Below the pieces are notes generated by a model that was not told where the DNA came from, ran no database searches, and worked only from the letters and a program-made list of their open reading frames with translations. Positions 33,475-44,918 of a stretch of 64,000 nt of DNA are shown here, one piece after another. The position numbers and the translations under genes were made by a program. The DNA is from Adiantum capillus-veneris (lineage: Eukaryota; Streptophyta; Polypodiopsida; Polypodiales; Pteridaceae), in contig CM043948.1 in assembly GCA_014529385.2 (NCBI GenBank), forward strand, positions 25,540,451 to 25,604,450, in the 5' to 3' direction. Position 1 is the first letter of the stretch, and the number at the start of each line of letters is the position of its first letter.

Positions 33475-34412
33475 TGTTTGCGGGTCGCCGCGACGGATGT
33501 CCATAGCATAGCTCTCAAGCATCAACATAAAATTATCGATACACGGGAAGCGACTCGGATGAGGCATGGAAACTCACTAGGGTGTCAATTCTAATGAAGT
33601 GAACTCAAAGAGATGCAACTACTAACTCTACAAGCAAATCAAACGCACTAAAGCCAAGTAATCTGCCTATGTCCTTCTACACAACTCTACAGTCATCACG
33701 CCCGTTTACCATGCAAATCATATTGGAATCGCATGAAATTTGAAGGGAAGCTACAAAGGACTATCAGGAACATATCCTATCACTGTCACAACATTCTGGA
33801 GAGGTACAAAGATCGCGATCGTTCGTACCATAGTACACAAAAACAGTAAACGGATGATCATAAAGGGTCGTTTTTGGATCCCTAAAGCCTCTCCTAGGGT
33901 CAAAACAACATAAAATACGCATATAAACACTCGAAACAAGGATTTAAGGCCTAAACGGATGCGTTTGAAACCTTCACCGAATCTTGAATGCTTACACTTG
34001 AATGAAAGAGCAGAGTAAGAGGAACACAATGCAAGAAACAAAACTGAATTTGGATTACCGTAGCCACAGAAGCGATGATTACAAGTTGGAGCAATGAGGT
34101 AGCTCTTTGTGCATAACACAATAGTCCCTTATCTTCAAAAAATAATCCCCCTTTCCCACTAACCTTAGTGTATTATATACCTAGGGCTTTCTAAAGTGGC
34201 CGGCGGCCAACTTCTCATGGACCTTTACATACATCGTTGGAAAAATTACATCTTTGACTTAGACTTGACATAGACGATTGTCATTAGGCTTTTACAGGGT
34301 TTGATGTATTAAACATCGGAAAAATAATGTGACCACATCAAAACTTTGGCCGGATGACCCAACAGGCGCCTTGACTGGGTGGGCACTTGTATGTTGTTAT
34401 CACCTCCAAACA
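33475..34412 (-). repeat. 5' LTR copy B of E1 (938 bp)
   Basis: Same length and ends as copy A (TGTTTGGAGG to CCGCAAACA). A TATA-like element lies near 34171-34180, and the GATCGCGATCG motif is at 33811-33821. It is followed on the plus strand by the ATAGG duplication at 34413-34417. Confidence 0.93.
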
Positions 34413-34705
34413 ATAGGTGTGTAGCATTTTGTGATCTTTCCCTTCGCACGGTCTTCCATCGGCTTTGGAATCACAAGGTTTGACTCACATGGTTTTGTAG
34501 TGGATAGGGAAGGACACGATTTACGTTTAGGTACCCAAATTTGATCATTTGCATCATAGTAGCCTTGGGCTTCTAATAGTTGTTTGGAAATCCAACATGA
34601 TTTGGTTTTCACATTCTTACCCTGAGTGGATGCCTTCCTTCGAGGTTTCCATTGTGAATTAACTTGAACCATAGGGGGTCCGATTACGATACCTTGGGGA
34701 CCCAT
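34413..34705 (-). pseudogene. W-x-P-K repeat protein remnant of H, cut by E1
   Basis: The frame reads SQWKPRRK, then CWISKQLLEAQGYYDANDQIWVPK split over the repeat unit seen in E1's 19302-20435 protein. It is interrupted at KCYTPI by the E1 insertion and continues at 16522. Confidence 0.6.
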
Positions 34706-34907
34706 TGATATGTACCCTTGGTCAGATCACGTGGGCCTTTGAAGTAGCACTGTTTGTCGTAGCCATGGAAGTTGAAGCTTTAGAGGGTTGTGCTACTGGC
34801 AAGGATGTTGTGACTTTTTGGATTGGCAATATTTTGTTGTTTTTTGTGTTATGAAGAGGTGAAATTTCAAGTGTTATTCCTTGAGCTATAGGGTCATGAG
34901 TTCTTTT

Positions 34908-35215
34908 CTACGTCGTGATACTCCCTGTCTCCCAATCGATATTACATTTGACTGCAGACATCCATTTGCGCCCTAGGTTTATATCACCCTCCATAGTACC
35001 AATAGGAATGACCAAAAAGCTTTCAACCACGGTTCCATTGTCATAAATAATAGGAGTGTGCAGCATTCCAAAAATAGTGGTCTTCTTATTATTGACACCT
35101 TTGACTTGGATGGTGCTTGTGGATAGGGGTGGTTTTCCTAGCTGACACCAAACTCCATAGGATAACAAATTATATTGAGCTCCAATATCCAATAATGCGT
35201 TATATAGTACTCTCC
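34908..35215 (-). pseudogene. Retropepsin-like domain 2 of H
   Basis: The frame reads LYNALLDIGAQYNLLSYG, GKPPLSTSTIQVKGV, FGMLHTPI and ends INLGRKWMSAVKCNIDW, the full order of a retropepsin fold. The active-site triad reads Asp-Ile-Gly rather than Asp-Ser/Thr-Gly. The matching domain in E1 reads Asp-Pro-Glu. Confidence 0.65.
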
Positions 35216-35243
35216 CATAGAGTCTATTTAGTTCAATTGGATA

Positions 35244-36052
35244 TCATAGAGGTGGCTCAGATTCCAATGAATCATCATCAGTGTCTTCAAAAAAGGATTT
35301 CGTGATTCCCAGATTAGCCTCTCGTTGGCGTCTAAGACATTGTTGTCTTTCTCGAGCCTCAACTCTTACTTGGATCTTTTTAAGCTCTGCGTGTTCTTTG
35401 GATGCTTTCTTTTCAATTATTCTAGCATGCACATTTGCTCGATATCATCGCCTCTTATATCTCTTACTCTTCTTGTCTAATTTTCGATTATGGCTGATCT
35501 CTAGTGAAGAGTCACTAGATGAATCGCTACTTGTGTCCTTTGCTCCCTTGGATAGATTGTCATCTAGGGTACCACTGGGCCCTGAATGGTTTGTCCCCAC
35601 ATTTGCACTAAGATTTAACGCAGATTCTTCGTCCTTAGAGTCAAATTCAATTGATGATCTGACCCCAAATCATGTGGGCTATAGTCTTGTGAGACGCTAA
35701 TGGTTCCAATGCCAGTCAAACCTTTATCTTGTAGGTCATCAGAAGCTATATGCATTGCTTCTAGCATGTTTAAGGGTACGAGTGGTGGCATTTTATCCCC
35801 CTCAGGTGTTACCCAGGTCGTCCCCTTGTTTTCCCAAGTGTCTATGGTTGCTGCTAAGTGGACCCAATCCACATTGTCCGACTTAGTCATCCCAGGTAGT
35901 ACATCCATATAAGGAGAATCTTCCCCAACATCAGTGTCCACTTTACATGTGTAACAATACTGCAATGGGACCGAGTGAATTGTGGTGTAAGATCTATGAT
36001 AAATTATAAATCTGTTTCCTAGAGAATTTGATCGACCCGTTACAAGATCCAC
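35244..36052 (-). pseudogene. Linker region of the H polyprotein
   Basis: Minus frames at 36052-35615 (SPYMDVLPGMTKSDNVDWVH) and 35432-35244 (Arg/Glu-rich, probably helical) join the two retropepsin-like domains. A Ser/Asp-rich stretch lies between them. I see no catalytic domain here. Confidence 0.4.
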
Positions 36053-36104
36053 TTGAATGACAGAATCTTGAACTGCAACTAGACATGGTTTTTAGACTAG
36101 TCAT

Positions 36105-36539
36105 GCACCATTTTTGCTTCCCTCATGAAAGGACGTCCTAAGATCATCTCAAACGCCATAGTGTGCTTGGAAAAATCCATAACAATGAAGATATTTCTTA
36201 TTTATGTCCAAAGACCTTGACCTTGAGATCTTCTAGCATCCCAATACGTTTAACAATACACCCATTGGCCATCTTTACTACTATGGTTGTGGTCCCAAGG
36301 TGAGATCTTCCCATAGTTTCCCAGGAATTTTTAGTCACAATGATAACCCCAACACCACCATCAAGGATTCCCTTCACAGTTAATCCCTTGGTAGTGATCG
36401 ATATGGTTGCATTGTATTCATCGCCCTCAAAGTATTGTCCCAACTTGTTAACATGTATTTCTACAATAGGGTTCTCATCTAGGTTGGGTTGTGGATCTAA
36501 GTGTTCCTCCTCTATTGGCATCTCCCTAGCTCCATCCAT
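36105..36539 (-). pseudogene. pr: Retropepsin 1 of H
   Basis: The frame 36539-36198 reads GLTVKGILDGGVGVIIVTK, then VVKMANGCIV and GMLEDLKVKVFG. Past a stop, another frame gives AFEMILGRPFMREAKM near 36160-36110. The layout equals retropepsin 1 of E1, with Asp-Gly-Gly in the active site. Confidence 0.65.
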
Positions 36540-37126
36540 CTGTGAAAATTGTGGTAGCCCGACATTCAGTTCTCCATTGAGGAAAGCTTAAGAATAGATG
36601 AGGGTCTCCATATAGTTTGGACACGATGGTGGTTCTAACTTCTGAAGCCATGAAATCCATCAATTTGACAATATTTAATGGCACCTTTTGGGCTTCAGTC
36701 CCTTGACATGGGGAAGATGGAATCTCCATTTCTTTGATAGGGTCAAGTAGTCCCTCTATAAACATTTTTTCCAACAAGAATTGAGTACACACACTTTCCC
36801 ATGACTTTAAGTCACTTTCTTCTTGGATGACACTAGGTATGGCTAGGGGTCTATGGACTTTCTGAGGTTGTTTTTGCGTAGGGAACAATGTGTCTGTAAT
36901 ATAGATCTGCCTAGGTGCTGGTTCTAGATCCCTTTGGGTATCTTCTACCAAACTCCTTAATTGCTTGATGCTTGATCTCCTCTGTAGGGTTTGGATAAGT
37001 TCCTATCTTCTTCTTGGATCCTAGCCATTGTGACTCATGATGATATTCCTTGTTGGTTTCTTTCTTAGTGGTCGTTTTGGTCTCCGTGGTTTCACCTGAA
37101 TGAGAATCCTCTTCAGCGTTGTTCAT
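36526..37126 (-). pseudogene. Thr/Lys-rich linker upstream of H retropepsin 1
   Basis: Two overlapping frames (37126-36911 and 36951-36526) contain TTETKTTTKKETNKE and a mixed hydrophilic region. This matches in position the long linker of E1. Confidence 0.4.
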
Positions 37127-37259
37127 ATATACAGGGTCGTCACTAGTCCCTATGTTGGTCTTTGAACTGGGGTCTGACTTCGTTGCTTTTTGCGATCTCT
37201 TCCTTCGTGTTTTCTTCTTCTTCTAAGATTGGGCAATTGATGCCGTGTCTCTTTCTTCA

Positions 37260-37878
37260 AGAATATAATTTTATTTTTGGAGAATTGATCATGTGAGTAC
37301 GTTTACTGGTAACACATGTGTACTTTGTGATGGCTCCTCGGTAACCTCAATCAAGTTTAATGGCATGATCTTCGGCGCATTTGGATTATTTGGACATTGG
37401 GCAATCAAATGATCTATGCCACATCGATCACACATGAGTATCGCATTGTAGACATGCTCGCTTGATTGGTTTGCATTAGTGTGATGTTCTTTTGTAGCCT
37501 AATAGGACACTCGGTCACACGATGTGGACCTCCACTCTCATAGCATTGAAGAGGTGGTCTCTTGGCAGTGTAATTGATATTTTGGCCTCTTGCAGCAAGA
37601 GCAGCTACTTGATAGATAGGTTTGACTTGCCCCCAATAGTCCTCCATGTAATATTGTGGACTTTCTTCAAGCGCATCAATACCATAGGCAATGTTAGGGT
37701 CTATATCTTCCTCACAGCCTTCCAAAAAAGCAATAGATGACTCACAACCCACTTGATTCACATAAGTGATTCTCAGATGTGGTGGTTGTGGTCATAGCAC
37801 TGAAGGTGGTAAGGGTGTTGTTTGAACAACATTTTGGGCCCTAGGGACCATGTGTTGTGATGTTTGTTCAAGAGGTGG
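37260..37878 (-). pseudogene. gag: Zinc-knuckle region of H, cut by E2
   Basis: Continuing from 44919 across E2, the frame reads VPPLEQTSQHMVPRAQ, a stop, then CYESGGPHRVTEC, where Ser replaces the second Cys. In a neighbouring frame near 37395-37440 an intact CDRCGIDHLIAQC follows. All have CX2CX3HX4C spacing. The E2 target duplication GTGG lies at 37875-37878. Confidence 0.6.
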
Positions 37879-39185
37879 TGATGGGGGCTTTTCACAAGCC
37901 AAGCTCCCATACCCCTCTTCTCTCGTCCCCACCCCATGGAAACCTCCTCTTAGGGAGGGAGTGATAAAAGGCATTGGAAAAGTAAGAAAAAAAAAAAAGT
38001 ATGATTATGTAAATATATGAGAAAGGTAAAATAGGCCACCTCATGCCTGCGGGGAAGCCCATCCCCACCTTGCCTCCTTTTTCTTCACTGATGTCCCGCC
38101 ATGTGTCCCTTTTCCTCTCCTCCACTCAAAAGGTCAACCCCCTCTCTCTTCCCCTTGTCCTTTCTCCTTTATCTCTCTCCTCAAGCTACCCCACCTCTCA
38201 CCAATAATGCATTCTAACTCACCAATAATGCACCCTAACTCACATGCAACTTATGCTATCTTCCAAAATAGTATACCCCACCCCCCCTTTCTCTCTCCTA
38301 CACTCTCCCATGATCCAAATACCCCCCTCTCTCTCTAAAATTCAAAATCTCTCTTATCTTGTAGCCAGATGGCCTCCCCCACACTCACACACACTCAGTT
38401 TCACTGAAAAAGGTGCCCACAGACCCATCCCCACCCAGTGGTTACCTGATTTTCTTGTGTTCACACACATCTGCACACAGATTCACCTCTGAACACACTC
38501 CCCTCTCTCCCCTCTTGTAATTACTTTATTCTCCATGTCACCTCTCACTTTCCATTGACCCATCTCTCTCTCTCTTAGTCTCTCTCTCATGAGACTGCTG
38601 TTCTGGCACATATACACACAGCCAGACAAGTGGGGCCCACAGTCACATGGCCTATGTAGATAATGATTTCTTCATTTCTAAATTCTAGAATTTCTCCCCC
38701 CTCCTCCCCTATATAAAGAGGGGTCACCATCACACTAAAAACACACACAACATCACCAAAGAGTACACTATGCACTTTGTGTGCCTAGTGCACACACACA
38801 CACCCACACCATCACCATCACCGCAATCACCATGCTCGTCTTGAGCATGACCTCTACACCCTTGGGCTATGGAAGATGACAGGCAACTAAATGAAGGATG
38901 ATGGCCATAACCCTCGTGCGAGTCTTCGCCATCAACTCCCACCTATCCGCCATGTGCTCTACCACTCTCTCCCTTCTCATTCCCCTACCCTATGCTCCCC
39001 ATTTTATCGGCTTATTCTCTAAATAAATCTTGAGGTTTTGTGAGTATGTTTTCTTGCAATGTTTTGACCATGTGAGGTGTGCGGAATCGCCACCTAATCT
39101 TGTGTTTGGAGTGAGCTTGTGTATGTGTGAAGGGTGTGCGGATTCGCCATCCTTTTGTGATGCCTAAGTACTAAGCAGCTATACC

Positions 39186-39237
<52 letters not shown>

Positions 39238-39448
39238 TGATCTCATTCCCTTTCCTCTTCATCATTACTCCCAAACATCCATCTCTCTTGGATGAAAACT
39301 TTGTTATGGTGGTGTGTTGTTTGCGTCCTAGCCGCTGAAGTTAGGTGGTGCCCTCTGTTCGCTTTACCATGACAGGCTCGAGGCGCTCCATTCGGTCCCC
39401 GGTGTTTTAGAGGCCATCGGGGGTTCGGGGTTCGCTTTGCTCCCGTCA
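37879..39448 (+). repeat. 5' LTR of E2 (1,570 bp)
   Basis: Starts TGATGGGGGCTTTTCAC and ends TTGCTCCCGTCA. It is nearly identical to the 3' copy, differing mainly in the length of a CT tract near 39190-39234 and scattered bases. It holds a TATA box, an AATAAA at 39022-39027 and a CA-rich leader. Confidence 0.95.
38710..38718 (+). promoter_or_regulatory. TATA box of the E2 5' LTR
   Basis: TATATAAAG follows a C-rich stretch and precedes a CACACTAAAAACAC leader, a good plant core promoter. AATAAA lies about 310 bp downstream and could end the R region. Confidence 0.7.
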
Positions 39449-39450
39449 TT

Positions 39451-39467
39451 TGGTGCCCCCACTGAGG
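39451..39467 (+). promoter_or_regulatory. Primer binding site of E2
   Basis: TGGTGCCCCCACTGAGG follows the LTR after two bases. The TGG start and spacing are typical; I cannot name the tRNA with confidence. Confidence 0.75.
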
Positions 39468-39523
39468 AGGGCTTTCTAAGACCCTTCAGTTTACAATGCT
39501 GAAAGTGACGTCCACTATCAATC

Positions 39524-40500
39524 ATGGACGAATGGTTGAAGGAATTTTTTAACTGGAGGACGGAAGAAGAAGAGAAGAAGGAGGCACTAGCCGCCTTCAT
39601 TGAGGTGCTACTGCCAGGTTGTAGTGTCGTCAGCATTCAAGAGGTAAATTCTCCATCTCGTGTCGCTCGTTCTAACTATAAATTGAGAGCATCAGGTGGG
39701 AGGTCGGTGAAGTGCCATCACTGTTGTCAACCACGGCACACTGTCAATGAGTGCCAGCAACGAAGGCAGCGAAAGGGCTGAAGTCATCTACATCGACATT
39801 CATCGCAAAGAAGTCATTCACATCAAGGAAGGAGAGGAAATGGTGAGACCTCTTTTCCCTAATGAAACTACAGTCAAAGTTATTACTCCAAAGTGGCCTA
39901 AAGGGGCTGCTCGAGCCAAAGGCAAGGAGAAGATAAGCCAATCTGGAAACACATGACCCCGGGAAACACATGACCCCGAAGGGAGAAGCATCTGGCCAAG
40001 CAAGTGCTTCAAGCTCAGAAAGCCGGGTTGTACCCAGTTTGCCAAAGAGAAAGTCATCCGAAGCTAAGCGGAGAAAGGTCGCCTACCGATTTGCACGACG
40101 CATGCGAGTGCTACCAATCTACTTCGACAATCCGGAAGAAGAAGTGGTAAGAGGATTCCCATGTCCTAGAGAAGAGTGGTTCGGCTACTGCTCTCGCTGT
40201 TTTGGAAAGAGAGTGGAGGATCTTCCTCCTCTCCCTGTACAACTTATCCTGAAGAAGCTCTCTACCACGGGAGAAACCCAGTGGGCTGGGGACGAGTTGC
40301 AACTGAATGGAGTAGAATTCATGCAACACGCCGACTACGGAAATTACCTGCAATTGTTGTTAACCAAGAGGTTGGGAGTGGTCAGACGCGTCGCCATCAC
40401 CCCGTACATGCTGAGCAACGAAGGAAAGGTAGAGCCCATGAAAGGCGACGACCTCTTGTGGATGTGCCGACTCATCAACAGTGGCACGATAAGAGTATAA
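39524..40500 (+). pseudogene. Leader-encoded zinc-knuckle protein of E2
   Basis: Frame 39524-39781 (MDEWLKEFFNW) ends in an intact CX2CX4HX4C knuckle, CHHCCQPRHTVNEC. An overlapping frame 39747-39956 and then 39970-40500 continue, the last with a basic KRKSSEAKRRK patch, a Cys pair (GYCSRCFGK) and no domain I know. They probably made one protein that has since been frameshifted. A zinc knuckle ahead of Gag is unusual. Confidence 0.45.
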
Positions 40501-40840
40501 GTAAGTATTTCATCCTCTGTGCATGATGGAAAACGGGCCAACGGCACTCCCGTTCAGATTCTTGCAGCATATGTATGTGAATATCTATGTAGATAGGAAA
40601 GTCTTCTACCAACAGAAGATCGTACACCTATTCGGTGCAGCGGTACTAGGAGAAATCCTCAATTCCCCGAACCCTATCATTCTCCCCATATTAGATTACC
40701 ATCATTCCTTTAATGTTTCTATCTTTATCTTGTTTTAACCTATCCACCCACCCTTGTAAAAAAGCTGCTATGAGCCGCACTGTAAATGTAATGTAAAAAA
40801 AAAAGAAAGAAAGAGGTTTGTAATTTCCTGAGTCACTACC

Positions 40841-41613
40841 ATGGCAAGTGTTTCTTTCCCCACGTTCAATGGAAAGAAGGGAGAGGATCTCACCACCGAC
40901 TTTTTGGATGATTTCGACATTGCTTGTATCGTCTCCAACAAAGATGATGATGCTTCACGACTTAGAATTTTTCCTCTACTGATGAAAGTAGAGGCCAAGT
41001 CCTGGTATAATGCATTGCCCTAGGCCACCAAGAATTCATGGGATGTGTTAATGGCTACTTTTGTAAAGAGGTTTGGTGGAGGCACAACCTCGGAGAGGCT
41101 ATGGCAGTTACTGACAAAATTAAAGCAGGGAGGCCTGCTGGAGTATGCCACCTACGAGTCCAAATTTTTGGACTTATGGGAGAGATGGGTTGCATCGCTG
41201 GAGGAAGGTGAAGGAGCGCCTAGTTTCCTAAAGAAGGACCGTTTCATTGCTGGTCTATGGTCGCAGCTTAGAGAGAAGGTGAAGGGAAGGTTTCCTGCAA
41301 CATATGAGTTGGCAGTCGAAGTAGCCCGCCTTAAAGACAAGAAGCTACGCATGCAAGCAAGAGTAAACGAGTCAGAGAAAACAAGCTCGATACAACCAAC
41401 CCAGTGACTGCAACAGCCAATCATAGAGTCCAACCACAGGAGGCATCAGAAGAGCAAGACCTGCTGAGTCGTATCACCACCCAACTAGAGAGTTTATCTG
41501 TGCATCTGGTGTAGCAAGGGCATGCACCTGGCAGGAACCCAGAACAAGGAAGAGGACAACGAAGACAGAACCCAGAGTACCACTATTACAACTACGGGGA
41601 AGATGGCCATGAA
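40841..41613 (+). pseudogene. gag: Gag of E2
   Basis: MASVSFPTFNGKKGED opens a typical plant Gag: AKSWYNALP, then a TAG at 41021-41023, then LMATFVKRFGGG, LLEYATYESKFLDLW and FIAGLWSQLREKV. A stop at 41405 and a frame change follow. The next frame leads to a knuckle-like YNYGEDGHEMYYC in which both leading Cys codons read Tyr, a G-to-A pattern. Confidence 0.75.
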
Positions 41614-43355
41614 ATGTACTACTGCCCACACCCGAGGAGGCAGAATTTCAATAGAGGGGGGAGACAGAATCAGATCTCTCCACCAAGATCAAGACCACCG
41701 CCACTCAGGCAACCAATCCCACCTGTTCAAATCACACCACCAGCGGTGCAACCACAGCTGGCCACACCAATTCGACGCCAGTCACCAATGCAACCACCAC
41801 CACAATCACCACTTACAATCATCCTACGCCCACCACCAATTGGTACCCGCACACCAAGTATCATTGGTCTTGTAGAAGAGGTCAAAATGAGTGTAACAGA
41901 AGAAGGATTAAGTAAGAAGACTATTCAAAGAACTGAAGCAGTGGAACAAGAGGTTAAAGAATCAAAAGATGCTACCCAGGTGGGGGAGGTAAGTCAAGAA
42001 AATTTTGTTACAAATGTGAGTACATCTTTAACCTTGGATGAAATAGGCACCAAAGCGATCAATCGACAGCATTGGGCAGTAAGGGTAAGAAGGTGTAAAG
42101 TGTTGATTAGGCCTCGTCAGAGTAAGAGGAATGCAAAGGTCATGAAAGATACAAGAGAAGAGGAAGAACAACCTGCTAGCAAGGCTTTGCAGAAGGTGGA
42201 CAACATATCAAGCAAAGGGGAGGGCTTTGAAAACGGAAGCCTGTGCACCAGCATGGACCCAGGACAGTGTAGCAAGCTAAAGGAATCTTGCATCAAGGCA
42301 GTTTCACTAGAGGACCATAACAAAGAGGTAAGTATGACTGAAGGTTTGGATTTGGATATTTCTCTAGAGGCTTGGCAGCCGAGCAAGATTTTATTGTGTA
42401 GTGTTATAGACTTGGAGATGGGTAATGCCTCTAGTCTACTGAAAGATGTTATAAACTTGGAGATGGGTAATGCCTCCAGTTTATGTGAGGATGTTCATAG
42501 TAATTTTGATGATCAATATGTTGCCAACCTTTTAAGGATGTTCCAAACTCCTCCACAACACAGCATTGTGTTTGCATGGGATGCATCAGACCTATGGCTA
42601 TGGCTAGCTGCTATAACATATAGAGAGAAGATCAGCATGGAGATAAGAGCAAAGGATCCATGGATAGACAAAAGCCTGATAGAATGCAAGAATGAAGACC
42701 TCCTTCGTAATTTGGTACAATTTTTTACAAATAGTGCATCCTCTCTTTGGAGAAAGGTAAGTGGATTACCCTCGTATTTAAGCCGCAAGGTAGGTGGCTT
42801 GCTATTAGCATCAATAAAGGAAGCTGACATGTTTGAGCACACCCAAAAGAAGCATGATATGCTTGCGGTTTTTTCTAGTCATGGCAGTAAGCAGGACTCT
42901 GAAGACAACTTGAGCTCACCACACCAACAAGGCGGCCATATATGGTGGATTCTTGGTACACTCTTGGGAATCATAATTTTCAGTTCTGTCTTTGCAGGAG
43001 CCAAGATGCTCATTTCCCCTCTCACTACTGGTGGTTGCAAATTTGATCCAATTTGGCATGCAAATTTTATTGTTCGGACACTGCAAACAATGATCCTATT
43101 TTTCACTTGGGATCCAGGAGGACATTGGCACAAAGTTCTGGAAGCCATGGGCTTCCCCTTTAATCAACTGACACTATTCCAAGGAACAAGTTATCACTCC
43201 GACCTGTTACAGATTCATGAATATCCCAGAAATCTCACCAATGGCCAAATGGAATGGCTAGTTCAGAAGGCAACTCAATATCGAATCCTACAGCTAAGCG
43301 GAAGAAGAAACAGAGCTAGAGACATGAATGCCTCTAGCCAAAAGGGGAGGGCTAA
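41614..43355 (+). CDS. Long C-terminal E2 open frame with one predicted membrane segment
   Basis: This is the longest uninterrupted frame in the window; it runs past the polypurine tract into the 3' LTR (to 43497). It begins in the Gag zinc region, passes a Pro/Gln-rich stretch, then a Lys/Glu-rich stretch with a 17-residue duplication (LEMGNASSLL and LEMGNASSLC). A hydrophobic segment WWILGTLLGIIIFSSVFAG lies about 475 residues in, followed by a Trp/Phe/His-rich tail (FFTWDPGGHWHKVLEAMG). A single membrane helix near the C-terminus is the arrangement of Env-like proteins in some plant LTR elements. No fusion peptide or cleavage site is apparent, so that reading is speculative. It is not a pol product. 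Confidence 0.55.
43338..43355 (+). promoter_or_regulatory. Polypurine tract of E2
   Basis: AAAAGGGGAGGG followed by CTAA immediately precedes the LTR start TGATGGGGGC. Confidence 0.85.
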
Positions 43356-44665
43356 TGATGGGGGCTTTTCACAAGCCAAGCTCCCATACCCCTCTTCTCT
43401 CGTCCCCACCCCATGGAAACTTCCTCTTAGGGAGGGAGTGATAAAAGGCATTGGAAAAGTAAGAAAAAAAATAAAGTATGATTATGTAAATATATGAGAA
43501 AGGTAAAATAGGCCACCTCATGCTTGCGGGGCAGCCCATCCCCACCTTGCCTCCTTTTTCTTCACTGATGCCCCGCTGTGTGTCCCTTTTCCTCTCCTCC
43601 ACTCAAAAGGTCAACCCCCTCTCTCTTCCCCTTGTCCTTTCTCCTTTCTCTCTCCCCTCAAGCTACCCCACCTCTCACCAATAATGCATTCTAACTCACC
43701 AATAATGCACCCTAACTCACATGCAACTTATGCTATCTTCCAAAATAGTATACCCCACCCCCCCTTTCTCTCTCCTACACTCTCCCATGATCCAAATACC
43801 CCCCTCTCTCTCTAAAATTCGAAATCTCTCTTGTCTTGTAGCCAGCTGGCCTCCGCCACACTCACACACACACCCAGTTTCACTGAAAAAGGTGCCCACA
43901 GACCCATCCCCACCCAGTGGTTACCTGATTTTCTTGTGTTCACACACATCTGCACACAGATTCACCTCTGAACACACTCCCCTCTCTCCCCTCTTGTAAT
44001 TACTTTATTCTCCATGTCACCTCTCACTTTTTTTTCATTAACCCATCTCTCTCTCTTAGTCTCTCTCTCATGAGACTGCTGTTCTGGCACATATACACAC
44101 AGCCAGACAAGTGGGGCCCACAGTCACATGGCCTATGTAGATAATGATTTCTTCATTTCTAAATTCTAGAATTTCTCCCCCTCCTCCCCTATATAAAGAG
44201 GGGTCACCATCACACTAAAAACACACACAACATCACCAAAGAGTACACTATGCACTTTGTGTGCCTAGTGCACACACACACACCCACACCATCACCATCA
44301 CCGCAATCACCATGCTCGTCTTGAGCATGACCTCTACACCCTTGGGCTATGTAAGATGAAGGGCAACTAAATGAAGGATGATGGCCATAATCCTCGTGCG
44401 AGTCTTTGCCATCAACTCCCACCTATCCGCCATGTGCTCTACCACTCTCTCCCTTCTCATTCCCCTACCCTATGCTCCCCATTTTATCGGCTTATTCTCT
44501 AAATAAATCTTGAGGTTTTGTGAGTATGTTTTCTTGCAATGTTTTGCCCATGTGAGGTGTGCGGAATCGCCACCTAATCTTGTGTTTGGAGTGAGCTTGT
44601 GTATGTGTGAAGGGTGTGCGGATTCGCCATCCTTTTGTGATGCCTAAGTACTAAGCCGCTATACC

Positions 44666-44707
<42 letters not shown>

Positions 44708-44918
44708 TGATCTCATTCCCTTTCCTCTTCATCATTACTCCCAAACATCCATCTCTCTTGGATGAAAACTTTGTTATGGTGGTGTGTTGTTTGCGTCCTA
44801 GCCGCTGAAGCTAGGTGGTGCCCCCTGTTCGCTTTACCATGACAGGCTCGAGGTGCTCCATTCGGTCCCCGGTGTTTTAGAGGCCATCGGGGGTTCGGGG
44901 TTCACTTTGCTCCCGTCA
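43356..44918 (+). repeat. 3' LTR of E2 (1,563 bp)
   Basis: Pairs with 37879-39448. Its TATATAAAG is at 44190-44198 and AATAAA at 44502-44507. The CT tract is shorter than in the 5' copy. Confidence 0.95.

Larger units (their letters stand above)
16528..34412 (-). mobile_element. E1: large LTR retroelement lacking visible pol, with tandem 3' end
   Basis: On the minus strand the order is: LTR (34412-33475), tRNA-Asp primer site, a leader with about 275-bp repeats, copia-2 insertion, Gag interrupted by copia-1, zinc knuckles, retropepsin 1, retropepsin-like 2 with W-x-P-K repeats, non-coding 3' region, polypurine tract, full LTR (18141-17204), a second primer site and a truncated third LTR (17184-16528). 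The whole is bounded by ATAGG duplications. Without the two copia insertions it is about 12 kb. No RT, RNase H or integrase motifs were found, so it should depend on a partner in trans. Confidence 0.82.
37879..44918 (+). mobile_element. E2: 7,040-bp LTR element with gag but no pol, TSD GTGG
   Basis: Two LTRs (37879-39448 and 43356-44918) bound it, with primer site TGGTGCCCCCACTGAGG from 39451 and polypurine tract AAAAGGGGAGGG just before the 3' LTR. GTGG occurs at both flanks (37875-37878 and 44919-44922). The 3.9-kb interior has a leader frame, Gag and a long C-terminal frame, but no protease, RT, RNase H or integrase that I can see. It is inserted in the Gag of H. Confidence 0.92.
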
